A stretch of 13,263 nt of DNA from Leptolyngbya sp. SIO4C5 (GCA_010671965.1 JAAHIC010000006.1:1-13263), one strand, 5' to 3'; shown: positions 6,457 to 13,263, counted from the stretch's first letter. Notes: generated by a model from the sequence alone, not told the origin. Numbers and translations: made by a program.

Positions 6457-6825
6457 CGGAATAGACTCTTCAGCCACACCAGCACTCAAACATGATTTTG
6501 CGAATTTATGCTGAGTATTTATGCTTATGAAGATCCGTATTTAGGCACCAAAAATGAACCTGCTCGCCGCTGGAACGCTCTAAATTCAGGGGTTTACGCG
6601 GGATCAATCACTTTCGACGGATGCAGGAAATATACACAAACTTAATAATTAAAGGTAAAACGTAACACCTCTCAATCTGGTAAAGTAACTCTATGAACTT
6701 TTGCAACTGTTTGCTCTCATAGTTGAGTCTTCTAGTTAATAGGTCTTGCGGTCTTGCTAGCCAGTTGACGCTGTTCAGTTTGAGAGAGTTGCCAATTTGT
6801 GAAGTGCTTGTGATAAAGAGCGAAT
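6457..6825. other. AT-richer intergenic region with short repeats
   Basis: About 370 bases separate the start of the small gene from the end of the aldehyde dehydrogenase fragment. Visible here are a direct repeat ATTTATGCT (6504-6512 and 6517-6525), a perfect tandem GGTCTTGC (6742-6749 and 6750-6757), a weak 45-codon ORF, and no HIP1 copy. Upstream elements for the small leftward gene must lie near 6500-6560, but no convincing -35/-10 pair was found. No RNA gene is recognised. Confidence 0.5.
6508..6645 (+). CDS. Weak candidate small ORF, 45 codons
   Basis: ATG at 6508 opens a 45-residue frame reading MLSIYAYEDPYLGTKNEP, continuing ARRWNALNSGVYAGSITFDG and ending at TAA 6643-6645. The composition is protein-like, with mixed charges, aromatics and glycine turns rather than the low-complexity look of random frames. 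However, there is no Shine-Dalgarno and no promoter, and it lies where the promoter of the divergent small gene is expected. It could be a remnant of a lost gene. Not assigned to any family. Confidence 0.18.
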   Translation: MLSIYAYEDPYLGTKNEPARRWNALNSGVYAGSITFDGCRKYTQT

Positions 6826-6846
6826 TCAGCAGGAAACCTCTTTATC
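6812..6846. repeat. 9-bp perfect inverted repeat at the broken end of the aldehyde dehydrogenase
   Basis: GATAAAGAG (6812-6820) and CTCTTTATC (6838-6846) are exact reverse complements separated by 17 bases. The stop codon of the truncated aldehyde dehydrogenase (6826-6828) lies in the loop. One arm codes for the last residues that still align with the family (DKE). It is not followed by a T run on either strand, so it is a poor terminator and may instead mark the rearrangement. Confidence 0.55.
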
Positions 6847-7971
6847 CTGACTGCTGTTGCCGAAGAAATAGCAAGCTAGGGGTTTGGGGCGGGCGTTAAC
6901 GAAGGCGATCGCCTCATCAAGGGTTTCGTAGATCATCACCGGCAAAATGGGACCAAAAATCTCCTCCTGCATAGCTGGATGAGCGGGCGTGACCTGATTG
7001 ATCACCGTGGGAGCAATGTAGCGGGTTTCTGCCTCCGCCTGGCCACCAACAACCAGATGTCCTTGTATTAGCCCTGAGAGGCGCTGAAAATGCTTGTCGC
7101 TGATGATGCGGCCAAGGTCAGGACTCTCCTGAGGCTCAGAACCATAAAATTCCTGCAGCGTGGATTTGATAGCCGCTGTCAGCTCCGGCTCAATCTGCTG
7201 ATCCACCAAGACATAATCTGGGGCAATACAGGTCTGCCCCGCGTTGAGAAACTTGCCCCAAACAATTCGCTTCGCCGTTACCGCCACATTGGCGTCTGCC
7301 GCCACAATGCAGGGACTTTTACCGCCAAGCTCTAAAGTAACCGGGGTAAGATGCTTGGCTGCAGCCTCCATCACCACCTTACCGACGTGGGTACTGCCTG
7401 TGAAAAAGATATGGTCAAACGGCTGCTCTAGCAGCTCTTGGCTAGTTTCTATACCGCCTTCAGCAGCAGCAATATACTCCGCCGAAAATGTCTTATCAAT
7501 CAGCTCTGCGATCGCCTCTGACGTTTTCGGCGCAATTTCAGACGGTTTGACAATGGCGCAGTTACCAGCGGCGATCGCCCCTACTAGCGGCGTCATCGCT
7601 AACTGAAACGGATAGTTCCAAGGACTAATAATTAAAACAACGCCCAGGGGTTCTGGATAAATCTCGGCTGAGGCCGGTAAAAAAGGCAGCGGTACGCCTA
7701 CCCTCTGCGGTTTCATCCAGCTTTTGAGATGCTTTAGCGCATGGGAAACTTCACCCGTGGCACTTAGCTCAGTTGTGTAAGCCTCAAAAGGCGGTTTACC
7801 CAAATCATCTGCTAGTGCTTTGAGTACGGTTGTTTGGGCGGCAGCGATCGCCTCTTTTAGCCGCTGGAGCTGCTCAACACGAAATTCTCTAGGTTTGGTC
7901 TGACCTGAGGCAAAAAACCGTTGCTGCTTGGCGAACAGATCGGCAACAGCAGAAGTTGCTAGCTGAGTCAT
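6826..7971 (-). CDS. Aldehyde dehydrogenase, C-terminally truncated (likely pseudogene)
   Basis: This NAD(P)-dependent aldehyde dehydrogenase is of the class 3-like type found in cyanobacteria, similar to Synechocystis Slr0091, which oxidises apocarotenals and other aldehydes (comparison from memory). Visible motifs are the cofactor-binding SPWNYP (116-121, Asn119), VKPSE, FFTGST (189-193), the general base Glu214 in TLELGGKSP, the catalytic Cys248 in NAGQTCIAPDY, and EEIFGPILPV. Relatives run to about 455 residues, but this frame ends at 381, right after KPLACYFFGNSS. The usual SSGG...LPFGGVG...SGMG...F region and oligomerisation tail are missing. No frame downstream restores them, so this is a deletion or rearrangement, not a simple frameshift. 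Without the tail the enzyme is probably misfolded or inactive. The start ATG lacks an obvious ribosome site. Confidence 0.85.
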   Translation of the reverse strand: MTQLATSAVADLFAKQQRFFASGQTKPREFRVEQLQRLKEAIAAAQTTVLKALADDLGKPPFEAYTTELSATGEVSHALKHLKSWMKPQRVGVPLPFLPASAEIYPEPLGVVLIISPWNYPFQLAMTPLVGAIAAGNCAIVKPSEIAPKTSEAIAELIDKTFSAEYIAAAEGGIETSQELLEQPFDHIFFTGSTHVGKVVMEAAAKHLTPVTLELGGKSPCIVAADANVAVTAKRIVWGKFLNAGQTCIAPDYVLVDQQIEPELTAAIKSTLQEFYGSEPQESPDLGRIISDKHFQRLSGLIQGHLVVGGQAEAETRYIAPTVINQVTPAHPAMQEEIFGPILPVMIYETLDEAIAFVNARPKPLACYFFGNSSQDKEVSC

Positions 7972-8110
7972 GAGCAGAATTAGAAGAAAGAGCAGGACAT
8001 TGACATCCTCTTCTCAATCTTAACGAGAGTTCAGATTCTGCGCAGGCAAACTTCTTTGCGCTGAAATAGCTTCCGCATTCAGCTCGAGAAGTCAGACTTG
8101 CGGCAGACAG

Positions 8111-8145
8111 CAGCGCAGGGATAGCTAGCTTAGATCACTGCGCTG
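8111..8145 (-). terminator. Hairpin between metK and the aldehyde dehydrogenase
   Basis: CAGCGCAG (8111-8118) pairs perfectly with CTGCGCTG (8138-8145). Three further pairs can form inside, beyond a G/A mismatch (GAT 8120-8122 with ATC 8134-8136). It lies 35 bases after the metK stop and may end metK transcription, although no T run follows on the minus strand. The rest of the 7972-8179 spacer shows nothing firm. Confidence 0.4.
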
Positions 8146-8179
8146 TTAAAACGGCTGTGTTTCACCTAGTCTGAAAGAA

Positions 8180-9445
8180 CTAAACGCCAGAAGCGGCTAA
8201 ATTTTCACTCAGCGTCTGCTTCAAAATAGCCGCCTTGTCCGTTTTTTCCCAGGGCAGATCTAAATCAGTACGGCCCAGATGGCCGTATACGGCTACTTCC
8301 TGATAAAACCGACCGCCTCGCTGCGAAGGTAGATTTTGCAAGTCGAAAGCCTGAATGATTCCCGCCGGACGTAGCTCAAAATGCTTTTGAATTAGCTCTA
8401 GCAGCTTCTCTTCGCTGACTTTGCCCGTCCCAAAAGTTTCGACGAAGATGCTGACGGGGCGCGCTACGCCAATAGCATAGCTCAACTGCACCTCGCACTT
8501 CTCTGCTAGCCCAGCCGCCACAATATTTTTAGCAACATAACGGCAGGCATAGGCAGCGCTGCGATCTACTTTAGTGGGATCTTTACCAGAGAAAGCACCG
8601 CCCCCGTGACGAGAATAGCCCCCATAGGTATCTACAATAATCTTGCGTCCAGTCAGCCCTGAATCTCCCTGCGGCCCACCAATGACAAACTTACCTGTAG
8701 GATTGACCAGAAAACGGGTGGCATTGTCAGGCTTAATCTCGATGTCATCAAAAACGGGAAGGACGACGTGAGACCACAAATCTTTTTTAATGCGCTGCTG
8801 GATCAAAGCCTCATCAGCCAGATCGCCAATAGTTGCTGTGTGCTGAGTTGAGACTAAAACTGTATCAATGCCAACTGGCTTACCGTCTTCATAAAGAACA
8901 GTGACCTGCGTTTTGCCATCTGGCCGCAGGTAGGCCAAATCACCTGTTTTGCGTACAGCCGCTAAGCGCCGAGAGATGCGATGAGCCAAGCTGATCGGCA
9001 GGGGCATGAGTTCCGGTGTCTCATCACAGGCAAAGCCAAACATGATGCCCTGATCTCCGGCCCCAATGGCATCGAGGGCCTGATCGCTAGACTGTTCGCG
9101 GGTTTCGTGAGCCTGATCAACGCCTTGGGCAATATCTTTGGATTGCTCATCTAAAGCCACCATCACAGAGCAGCTATCGGCAGAGAAGCCATTGTTAGTG
9201 GGATCGGTGTAGCCAATCTCGGCAATCTTTTGACGCACTAAGTTGGCGTAATTAACCTGCGCTTTGGATGAAATTTCACCCGTAATTAAAACTAAACCCG
9301 TATTGACAACCACTTCAGCCGCGACTCGGCTGCTTGAGTCCTGTGCTAGTAACGCATCTAAGATTGCGTCAGAGATCTGGTCACAAATTTTGTCAGGGTG
9401 TCCTTCAGTGACTGACTCGGAGGTGAACAGGTAACGACGAGACAA
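8180..9445 (-). CDS. metK: S-adenosylmethionine synthase (MetK)
   Basis: MetK makes S-adenosylmethionine from methionine and ATP, releasing phosphate and pyrophosphate, in the cytosol. The 421-residue product carries all family signatures: TEGHPDK near the N-terminus (His16), the ATP-binding [12 protein letters not shown] (128-139), and the phosphate-binding loop [19 protein letters not shown] (281-299). The length is normal. The start is TTG (9443-9445), opening [18 protein letters not shown]. It is supported by the ribosome site AGAGAGGA about eight bases upstream and by the absence of a better in-frame start. The C-terminus ends in a short extension ([10 protein letters not shown]). The gene stands alone on the minus strand, 145 bases after the HAD gene. 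No SAM-riboswitch fold was recognised in that spacer. Confidence 0.97.
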   Translation of the reverse strand: MSRRYLFTSESVTEGHPDKICDQISDAILDALLAQDSSSRVAAEVVVNTGLVLITGEISSKAQVNYANLVRQKIAEIGYTDPTNNGFSADSCSVMVALDEQSKDIAQGVDQAHETREQSSDQALDAIGAGDQGIMFGFACDETPELMPLPISLAHRISRRLAAVRKTGDLAYLRPDGKTQVTVLYEDGKPVGIDTVLVSTQHTATIGDLADEALIQQRIKKDLWSHVVLPVFDDIEIKPDNATRFLVNPTGKFVIGGPQGDSGLTGRKIIVDTYGGYSRHGGGAFSGKDPTKVDRSAAYACRYVAKNIVAAGLAEKCEVQLSYAIGVARPVSIFVETFGTGKVSEEKLLELIQKHFELRPAGIIQAFDLQNLPSQRGGRFYQEVAVYGHLGRTDLDLPWEKTDKAAILKQTLSENLAASGV

Positions 9446-9539
9446 GGGCGTATCCTCTCTTTACAGGGGTTGCTGGGTTGACAATAAATTGGCTTATGGT
9501 TTTAGGCGGGTTCTCTAGCTTAGCATCAGACATCAATTC

Positions 9540-9545
9540 AGTATA
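9540..9545 (-). promoter_or_regulatory. Candidate -10 box for metK
   Basis: Read on the minus strand, 9540-9545 is TATACT, about 95 bases upstream of the TTG start. The -35 position (TAGGCG at 17 bases) is poor. The gap of about 90 bases to the start would form a moderate 5' leader. Confidence 0.3.
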
Positions 9546-9560
9546 TTCGCAAACTGTTTT

Positions 9561-9573
9561 AGCGCCTAGCGCT
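9561..9573. repeat. Small hairpin downstream of the HAD gene
   Basis: AGCGC-CTA-GCGCT is a perfect 5-bp stem with a 3-base loop, 17 bases after the stop of the HAD gene. No T run follows on the minus strand (AAAACAG instead), so termination is doubtful. Confidence 0.35.
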
Positions 9574-9590
9574 TTGTTGGAGCGGCAGGC

Positions 9591-10334
9591 TCAAGCGCTG
9601 ATCTGCAGTTGATCAGGATGGTGAATCAGACTGTCGGGCGTAGCTAGGCGCACTGGCTGGCTCCAGCCCCAGTCAACGCCGATGAAACCGGCGGCACCTG
9701 CCTGCTTGGCCATAAGCAAATCGCTCGTCGCATCTCCCACAGATAGAACCTTCTGAGGTAGTATGCCCAAGCGATCGCAGGCTGTTTGAAAAAAAGCAGC
9801 CTCAGGCTTCGTCAAATCAGGGCGATCGCTACCTAGCATAAGATCTATAACATTGGTCAGCTCATAGCGAGTCACAAAGGCGCGAATATTGTCGGTAGTA
9901 TCGGCGGAGAGAATGCCCAGCTTTAACCCGGCCCGGTCAAGCCTTCGCAGACAGTCACAAATACCTGCTAGCGGCGGCGTGTAGTCCGCTTTCGAGAGGG
10001 TGTAACTATCCGCTTCCATAAAGGCAGATTGCACAATCTCCAGCGACTCAGTCCAACCCTTACCCGTTTCAGCAACGTAGGCCGCCGCCGCAATTTCGTT
10101 CTCCCGCCGACTGCCTACCGCCATGAGTCCAGCCGGATTAAGGCGATCGCCATCCACGCCAAACGCCATTAATAAGGGTTCTTGAACCCCCGGCACCTGA
10201 GCATCAATCAGGCGCGATCGCTTTTGGGCTAAGCTCCTTAAAAAGCCTTCCGCATCAGCCAGAGTGCCGTCTTTATCAAAGAAGACGGCCTCTATATCTG
10301 GGAACTGACGGTCGGGACACTCAACTGTTGCCAC
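9591..10334 (-). CDS. HAD-superfamily hydrolase (phosphatase, phosphoglycolate phosphatase-like)
   Basis: The 247-residue soluble protein has the four HAD motifs in order: motif I FFDKDGTLAD with nucleophile Asp20 and acid/base Asp22, motif II ILSADTT with Ser143, motif III Lys176 in LTKPEAAFF, and motif IV VGDATSDLLMA with Asp201 and Asp205. The inserted helical cap between motifs I and II (about 28-120) makes it a C1-cap enzyme, as in the Gph/phosphoserine-type phosphatases. The substrate cannot be read from the sequence. The start is GTG (10332-10334) with AGGA at a suitable distance; it gives an N-terminus (ATVECPDRQFPDIEAVFFD) consistent with the first strand. It lies between the rpsA terminator and metK on the same strand, so it is probably transcribed on its own. 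Confidence 0.87.
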   Translation of the reverse strand: MATVECPDRQFPDIEAVFFDKDGTLADAEGFLRSLAQKRSRLIDAQVPGVQEPLLMAFGVDGDRLNPAGLMAVGSRRENEIAAAAYVAETGKGWTESLEIVQSAFMEADSYTLSKADYTPPLAGICDCLRRLDRAGLKLGILSADTTDNIRAFVTRYELTNVIDLMLGSDRPDLTKPEAAFFQTACDRLGILPQKVLSVGDATSDLLMAKQAGAAGFIGVDWGWSQPVRLATPDSLIHHPDQLQISA

Positions 10335-10413
10335 AATAAATCCTGGTTTTTGCTTTAGTCAGCCTACCGCATGAATTGTCTGCGTAGGGTGGCCGCACAG
10401 TTCGCGATCGCAC

Positions 10414-10447
10414 AAAAAACAGGAGAGAAGTAAAACTCCTCCCCTGT
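10414..10447 (-). terminator. Rho-independent terminator of rpsA
   Basis: On the minus strand, ACAGGGGAGGAG pairs with CTTCTCTCCTGT as a 12-bp stem (two G-T wobbles) around the loop TTTTA and runs straight into TTTTTTG. The stem lies at 10419-10430 and 10436-10447, and the T run at 10414-10419 on the minus strand. This is a canonical intrinsic terminator 32 bases after the rpsA stop. Confidence 0.9.
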
Positions 10448-10479
10448 CAGATTGAGAACTTGTTTGAAATAGGCAGAGC

Positions 10480-11451
10480 CTATTCAGTTGCCAAAACGGC
10501 TTCTTCTTCGTAAACAGCTTCATCGCCCGCCTCAGCCGCCGCTTCTTGCTGGGCCTGCTGTCTCATTTGTTCGCGGTACTTCTCGGCCATTTCTTCAGCC
10601 CGGTCATAAACCACGTCTGGATTTTTCACCATGTCACCCGGTTCTGGCTCTAGCTGCTTCGTCGAAAGCGAGATTCGGCCTCGCTCAGCATCTAGGTCAA
10701 TGATCATGACCTTAATTTCGTCGTTCACGTTGAATACGCTGTGGGGCGTATCGATGTGATCGTGGGAAATCTCAGAAATGTGCAGCAGCCCGCTGACGCC
10801 GCCAATATCGATAAAGGCACCATAAGGCTTGAGGCCGCGCACCGTACCGATGACTACCTCACCCACTTCGAGGCGGTTCATCTTCCGCTCAACGAGCGCC
10901 CGTCGGTGGCTGAGAACCAGACGATTGCGCTCTTCATCCACTTCTAAAAACTTCAGTGGCAGCTCTTCGCCGACTAAATCTTCCTTAGGCTTGCGCGTAC
11001 TAATATGAGAGCCAGGAATAAACCCACGCAGCCCTTCAATCCGAACTAAAGCCCCGCCCCGGTTGGTCGCAAATACGTCTGAGCGAACAGTAGCATCTTC
11101 GGTTTGAAGCTGACGCACCCGATCCCAAGCCCGCATGTACTCAATGCGGCGAATGGAAAGGGTAAGCTGACCGTCTTCATTCTCGTCGGTGAGAATAAAA
11201 AATTCTCGCGTTTCGTTCGCCTTCAAAACCTCTTCAGCATCGTCTACCCGGTTGATAGACATTTCCTGAATGGGAATAAATGCTGCTGTTTTTGCACCAA
11301 TGTCAATCAGAGCACCTCTCGGCTCAATGCTGAAGACAGTCCCTGGGACAATATCGCCCGGGCTGAAGTGATAGTCGTACTGGTCTAACAGTGCCGCGAA
11401 GTCTTCATGTGTAAAGCCGATTTCAATATCTTTCGTTTCCTGATTGACCAT
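10480..11451 (-). CDS. rpsA: 30S ribosomal protein S1
   Basis: Ribosomal protein S1 binds single-stranded mRNA upstream of the start codon and helps initiation on the 30S subunit. The 323-residue product has the short cyanobacterial/chloroplast form with three S1 (OB-fold) domains: about 31-101 (PGDIVPGTVFSIEPRGALID), 117-184 (weaker, SDVFATNRGGALV), and 196-266 (VGEVVIGTVRGLKPYGAFID then GLLHISEIS). An acidic, Gln/Ala/Glu-rich helical tail (285-323) follows, against six domains in the E. coli protein. The start ATG has AGGAAA eight bases upstream. The gene ends in a strong terminator and its likely promoter is about 140 bases upstream, leaving a long 5' leader. S1 genes are commonly self-regulated through the leader, but no such structure is proven here. 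Confidence 0.95.
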   Translation of the reverse strand: MVNQETKDIEIGFTHEDFAALLDQYDYHFSPGDIVPGTVFSIEPRGALIDIGAKTAAFIPIQEMSINRVDDAEEVLKANETREFFILTDENEDGQLTLSIRRIEYMRAWDRVRQLQTEDATVRSDVFATNRGGALVRIEGLRGFIPGSHISTRKPKEDLVGEELPLKFLEVDEERNRLVLSHRRALVERKMNRLEVGEVVIGTVRGLKPYGAFIDIGGVSGLLHISEISHDHIDTPHSVFNVNDEIKVMIIDLDAERGRISLSTKQLEPEPGDMVKNPDVVYDRAEEMAEKYREQMRQQAQQEAAAEAGDEAVYEEEAVLATE

Positions 11452-11600
11452 GCTAATTGTTTCCTACTGTTCTCTCCGTGACTGAGGTCTCCTTCAGATG
11501 CATTCACCAGTTGATAAATGCGCAGCTTATACTTAACACAAATCGTAGCTCAGAGAACTAGAGTTTGCGCTAAGGAGTTTACTTTCCCACAAGATTTTTC

Positions 11601-11606
11601 ATTATA
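11601..11606 (-). promoter_or_regulatory. Consensus -10 box upstream of rpsA
   Basis: On the minus strand this is TATAAT, a perfect -10, with transcription expected to start near 11593 and a leader of about 140 bases before the rpsA ATG. No recognisable -35 lies 16-18 bases upstream, so it may depend on an activator. The 11452-11746 spacer holds no gene. A second, weaker box (TATAAG, 11526-11531, minus strand) is also present. Confidence 0.5.
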
Positions 11607-11746
11607 GCTGAATTGTGGAGGCAAGCTGCGGATCAACTGAGGGAATTTGGCTAGATTTTTTCTGGATTTGATAGGCGCTAGGGCCTAAGCTAGCCGTAGC
11701 CGCGCCAAATCAAAAGCCTGATTGTTTTTTAAGTGATTGTTTTTCC

Positions 11747-12142
11747 ATGAATATTCAAACAGCCCAGACCCGTCTGCTCGTGCAGGACATCGCAGCCTGC
11801 TTTCTTTTTTATCGGGACATTATGGGATTTGAGGTAGTCATGAATGATGTGCGAGACGGCTACGCAGAGTTCAAAGCTGCCAACTTACAGTTAGCCTTGT
11901 TTCGCCGAGAAGAGATGTCAGAGATTATTCACACCACTGAAAAACCGCCCGAAACAGAGAGCCAAGATCGAGTAGCCCTGATTTTTATGGTGTCTGACTT
12001 AGATCAGACTTGCGAAAAACTGAAGCAAAAAGGGGTGCCATTTGCCTCAGAACCGATGAAGAATGCCAACTTTGATCTCAAAATTGCCTACATTCGCGAT
12101 CCCGATGGCAATTTGATCGGCTTATTTCAAAATTTGGCCTGA
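11747..12142 (+). CDS. VOC family protein (glyoxalase/bleomycin-resistance fold)
   Basis: The 131-residue protein is a single vicinal-oxygen-chelate unit of two beta-alpha-beta-beta-beta modules. The first is TRLLVQDIAACFLFYRDIMG then YAEFKAANLQLALF; the second is VALIFMVSDLDQTCEKLKQKG followed by the classic ending IAYIRDPDGNLIGLFQ. Such proteins bind a divalent metal, with ligands at the start of each module and at the closing Glu; Glu42 of YAEF sits where a metal-binding Glu is common. The reaction cannot be predicted, since the fold covers lyases, dioxygenases and antibiotic-binding proteins. No Shine-Dalgarno is visible before the ATG (TTTTTCC precedes it). It is divergent from rpsA and convergent with the TPR gene, so monocistronic. 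The spacer 12143-12211 shows no terminator. Confidence 0.87.
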   Translation: MNIQTAQTRLLVQDIAACFLFYRDIMGFEVVMNDVRDGYAEFKAANLQLALFRREEMSEIIHTTEKPPETESQDRVALIFMVSDLDQTCEKLKQKGVPFASEPMKNANFDLKIAYIRDPDGNLIGLFQNLA

Positions 12143-12211
12143 TCTGGTTTGACAACAAGCTGACCACAGTATCAGTACCGACCCCGATCTCACTCCCTGA
12201 CGGCTGGTGAA

Positions 12212-13027
12212 CTATCCCAGCTTCAAAAACTTTTCTAAAGCCGTAATCATGGCTGGCGGCCAGCGCCGCGTCTGGGCTACCCAGTTCAGATCTTGGTAGC
12301 GCTTGTCTAAACCCACGGCAGCGACCCAATTGCTTTCAGCCTCTCCTCGCTGTCCCGTATTCCACAGGATAGCCGTTAGAGCCGCTCGCACATCAGCAAA
12401 TTGAGGATACCTGCGAACTAGGTTGCGGAGCTGCTGCAGAGACTCTGACGAATTGCCTGTTTGGTAGAGCGCTAGGGCATAATTGGCGCGGGCTAGGGCA
12501 AAATCAGGAGCTAGCTCTGCCGCGTTCTGATAGTCAGCGATCGCCTGTTCCCAGTTTCCCAGACCCGCTTCTGCATTGCCCCGGTTGTTATAGGCAGCCG
12601 CATCGTCAGCGTCGAGGCTAAGCAGGGTGTTGTAATCAGCGATCGCCTTGTGCCATTCACCTAGCCCTTCGTAGGCTGCCCCTCGGTTCAAATAGGGATC
12701 GGGTTCTTGAGGGGCTAGTTCAATAGCGCGATTAAAGTCAGCAATGGCGGCCTCTAGCTGATTTTGACTAACTCTGACGTTGCCGCGATTGCTCCAGATA
12801 GCGGCATTTTCCGGCAGCAAATCCAGGAGCTGAGTCCAATACTGATCGGCCTGCTGAAACTGACCTGTTTGAGTTGCGGCAAAAGCCCGCTGTCGCAGGC
12901 GGGCAATCGCGTCAATTTGCTCAGCCGAGAGCTGGTCGAGGTTAGGAGAAGCATAAACCTCAGCTAAAACAGGTCTACCACTCAGTCCTAAAATTAAAAT
13001 CAGCGCAACTGCTAGCAAAAAGCGCAT
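12212..13027 (-). CDS. Secreted tetratricopeptide-repeat protein
   Basis: The 271-residue protein has a clear signal peptide (residues 1-22, MRFLLAVALILILGLSGRPV then LAE). About six TPR units follow: roughly 42-75, 76-109, 110-143, 144-177, 178-211 and 212-245. The best match the consensus well, such as AAIWSNRGNVRVSQNQLEA with AIADFNRAIELAP, and AAAYNNRGNAEAGLGNWEQA. The C-terminal segment RRWPPAMITALEKFLKL follows the last repeat. TPR arrays are protein-binding scaffolds; with a signal peptide it should act in the periplasm or thylakoid lumen, partner unknown. The start ATG directly precedes the signal peptide. A small zinc-finger-like gene ends 27 bases upstream on the same strand, so the two are probably co-transcribed. 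Confidence 0.88.
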   Translation of the reverse strand: MRFLLAVALILILGLSGRPVLAEVYASPNLDQLSAEQIDAIARLRQRAFAATQTGQFQQADQYWTQLLDLLPENAAIWSNRGNVRVSQNQLEAAIADFNRAIELAPQEPDPYLNRGAAYEGLGEWHKAIADYNTLLSLDADDAAAYNNRGNAEAGLGNWEQAIADYQNAAELAPDFALARANYALALYQTGNSSESLQQLRNLVRRYPQFADVRAALTAILWNTGQRGEAESNWVAAVGLDKRYQDLNWVAQTRRWPPAMITALEKFLKLG

Positions 13028-13054
13028 AGGGCGATCGCCTAACTCTCTTCTTAA

Positions 13055-13204
13055 CTATTTTTCTGAATCAGCAGGCGGCAGTTCAACCGCTTCAACATTG
13101 ACTTCAACTGCATCAATGTCAATAGTACCTTCAGGAGCGGCCCGCTTGAATTCACCCGCTTCTGCTTTAAGCTGAGTGCCGCAGTTGAGGCAGGTTGCCT
13201 GCAT
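13055..13204 (-). CDS. Small CxxC zinc-finger-like protein
   Basis: From the ATG at 13202-13204 the product is 49 residues: MQATCLNCGTQLKAEAGEFK, then an acidic, low-complexity stretch (GTIDIDAVEVNVEAVELPPA, then DSEK) to TAG at 13055-13057. The N-terminal CxxCG knuckle resembles half of a zinc ribbon, so metal binding may need a partner or dimer. GGGGA about eight bases upstream supports this start. The frame stays open to the window edge, adding about 19 residues including one more Cys, so a longer protein starting outside the window is possible. A perfect inverted repeat occupies that extra part, which argues for untranslated leader. It sits 27 bases upstream of the TPR gene in the same direction. 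The family is not recognised. Confidence 0.55.
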   Translation of the reverse strand: MQATCLNCGTQLKAEAGEFKRAAPEGTIDIDAVEVNVEAVELPPADSEK

Positions 13205-13221
13205 CCCGCTGATCCCCGATA

Positions 13222-13262
13222 CCTCAGCCTGACAGCCCAGTGTCCTGTCTGTCAGGCTGAGG
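13222..13262. repeat. 14-bp perfect inverted repeat
   Basis: CCTCAGCCTGACAG (13222-13235) and CTGTCAGGCTGAGG (13249-13262) are exact reverse complements with a 13-base spacer. On the minus strand it would form a strong RNA hairpin ending 17 bases before the ATG of the small zinc-finger gene. No T run follows, so a transcript-stability or translational element, or a dispersed palindrome, is more likely than a terminator. Confidence 0.75.
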
Positions 13263-13263
13263 A

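Noticed and set aside
6608..6841. Open minus-strand frame of 77 codons beyond the truncated aldehyde dehydrogenase, with stretches such as NYESKQLQKFIELLYQ
   Set aside because: It has no ATG, GTG or early TTG start, no ribosome site and AT-rich, Lys/Leu/Ile-heavy composition. It does not restore the missing dehydrogenase residues. Treated as chance frame or relic.
9446..9590. SAM riboswitch upstream of metK
   Set aside because: No multi-helix junction or kink-turn pattern was seen in the 145-base spacer; only a candidate -10 and a 5-bp hairpin were found.
1..13263. CRISPR array, toxin-antitoxin pair, restriction system or biosynthetic cluster
   Set aside because: No regularly spaced repeats, cas-like genes, paired small overlapping genes with such motifs, methyltransferase motifs or synthase domains were seen.

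Overview
The window looks like chromosomal DNA from a cyanobacterium. The octamer GCGATCGC (HIP1), a cyanobacterial hallmark, occurs about 28 times by eye in 13.3 kb. Several genes also belong to typically cyanobacterial families: glucosylglycerol-phosphate phosphatase StpA, a DUF928 protein, and a short three-domain ribosomal protein S1. An StpA homologue suggests some capacity for salt acclimation, although the copy seen here is incomplete. The genus cannot be fixed from the sequence alone.

Layout. At the left edge lies the C-terminal part of stpA (+), interrupted upstream by an in-frame TAG. It is followed by a DUF389 membrane protein (+) and a tRNA-Cys(GCA) gene with its own promoter. A leftward pair follows: a DUF928 secreted protein and, downstream of it, an MFS transporter. 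Across a divergent promoter region are a secreted protein of unknown function (+) and a class I glutamine amidotransferase (+). The amidotransferase GTG start overlaps the stop of an 11-codon upstream ORF. A small unrecognised gene (-) follows, then an AT-richer spacer of about 370 bases without convincing genes.

The second half is mostly leftward: an aldehyde dehydrogenase that has lost its C-terminal quarter, metK (S-adenosylmethionine synthase), a HAD phosphatase, and rpsA (ribosomal protein S1) with a textbook terminator. A VOC/glyoxalase-fold protein (+) points the other way. The right end holds a secreted TPR protein (-), preceded in the same apparent operon by a small CxxC zinc-finger-like protein. 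The start region of that protein contains a perfect 14-bp inverted repeat.

Most of this is housekeeping or solitary genes, and I do not see a defence island, prophage, CRISPR array or biosynthetic cluster. The signals most worth a second look are the two damaged genes (stpA and the aldehyde dehydrogenase, whose homology breaks inside a 9-bp inverted repeat), the translationally overlapping upstream ORF before the amidotransferase, the G8 tract inside the DUF928 gene, and the long inverted repeat at the right edge.
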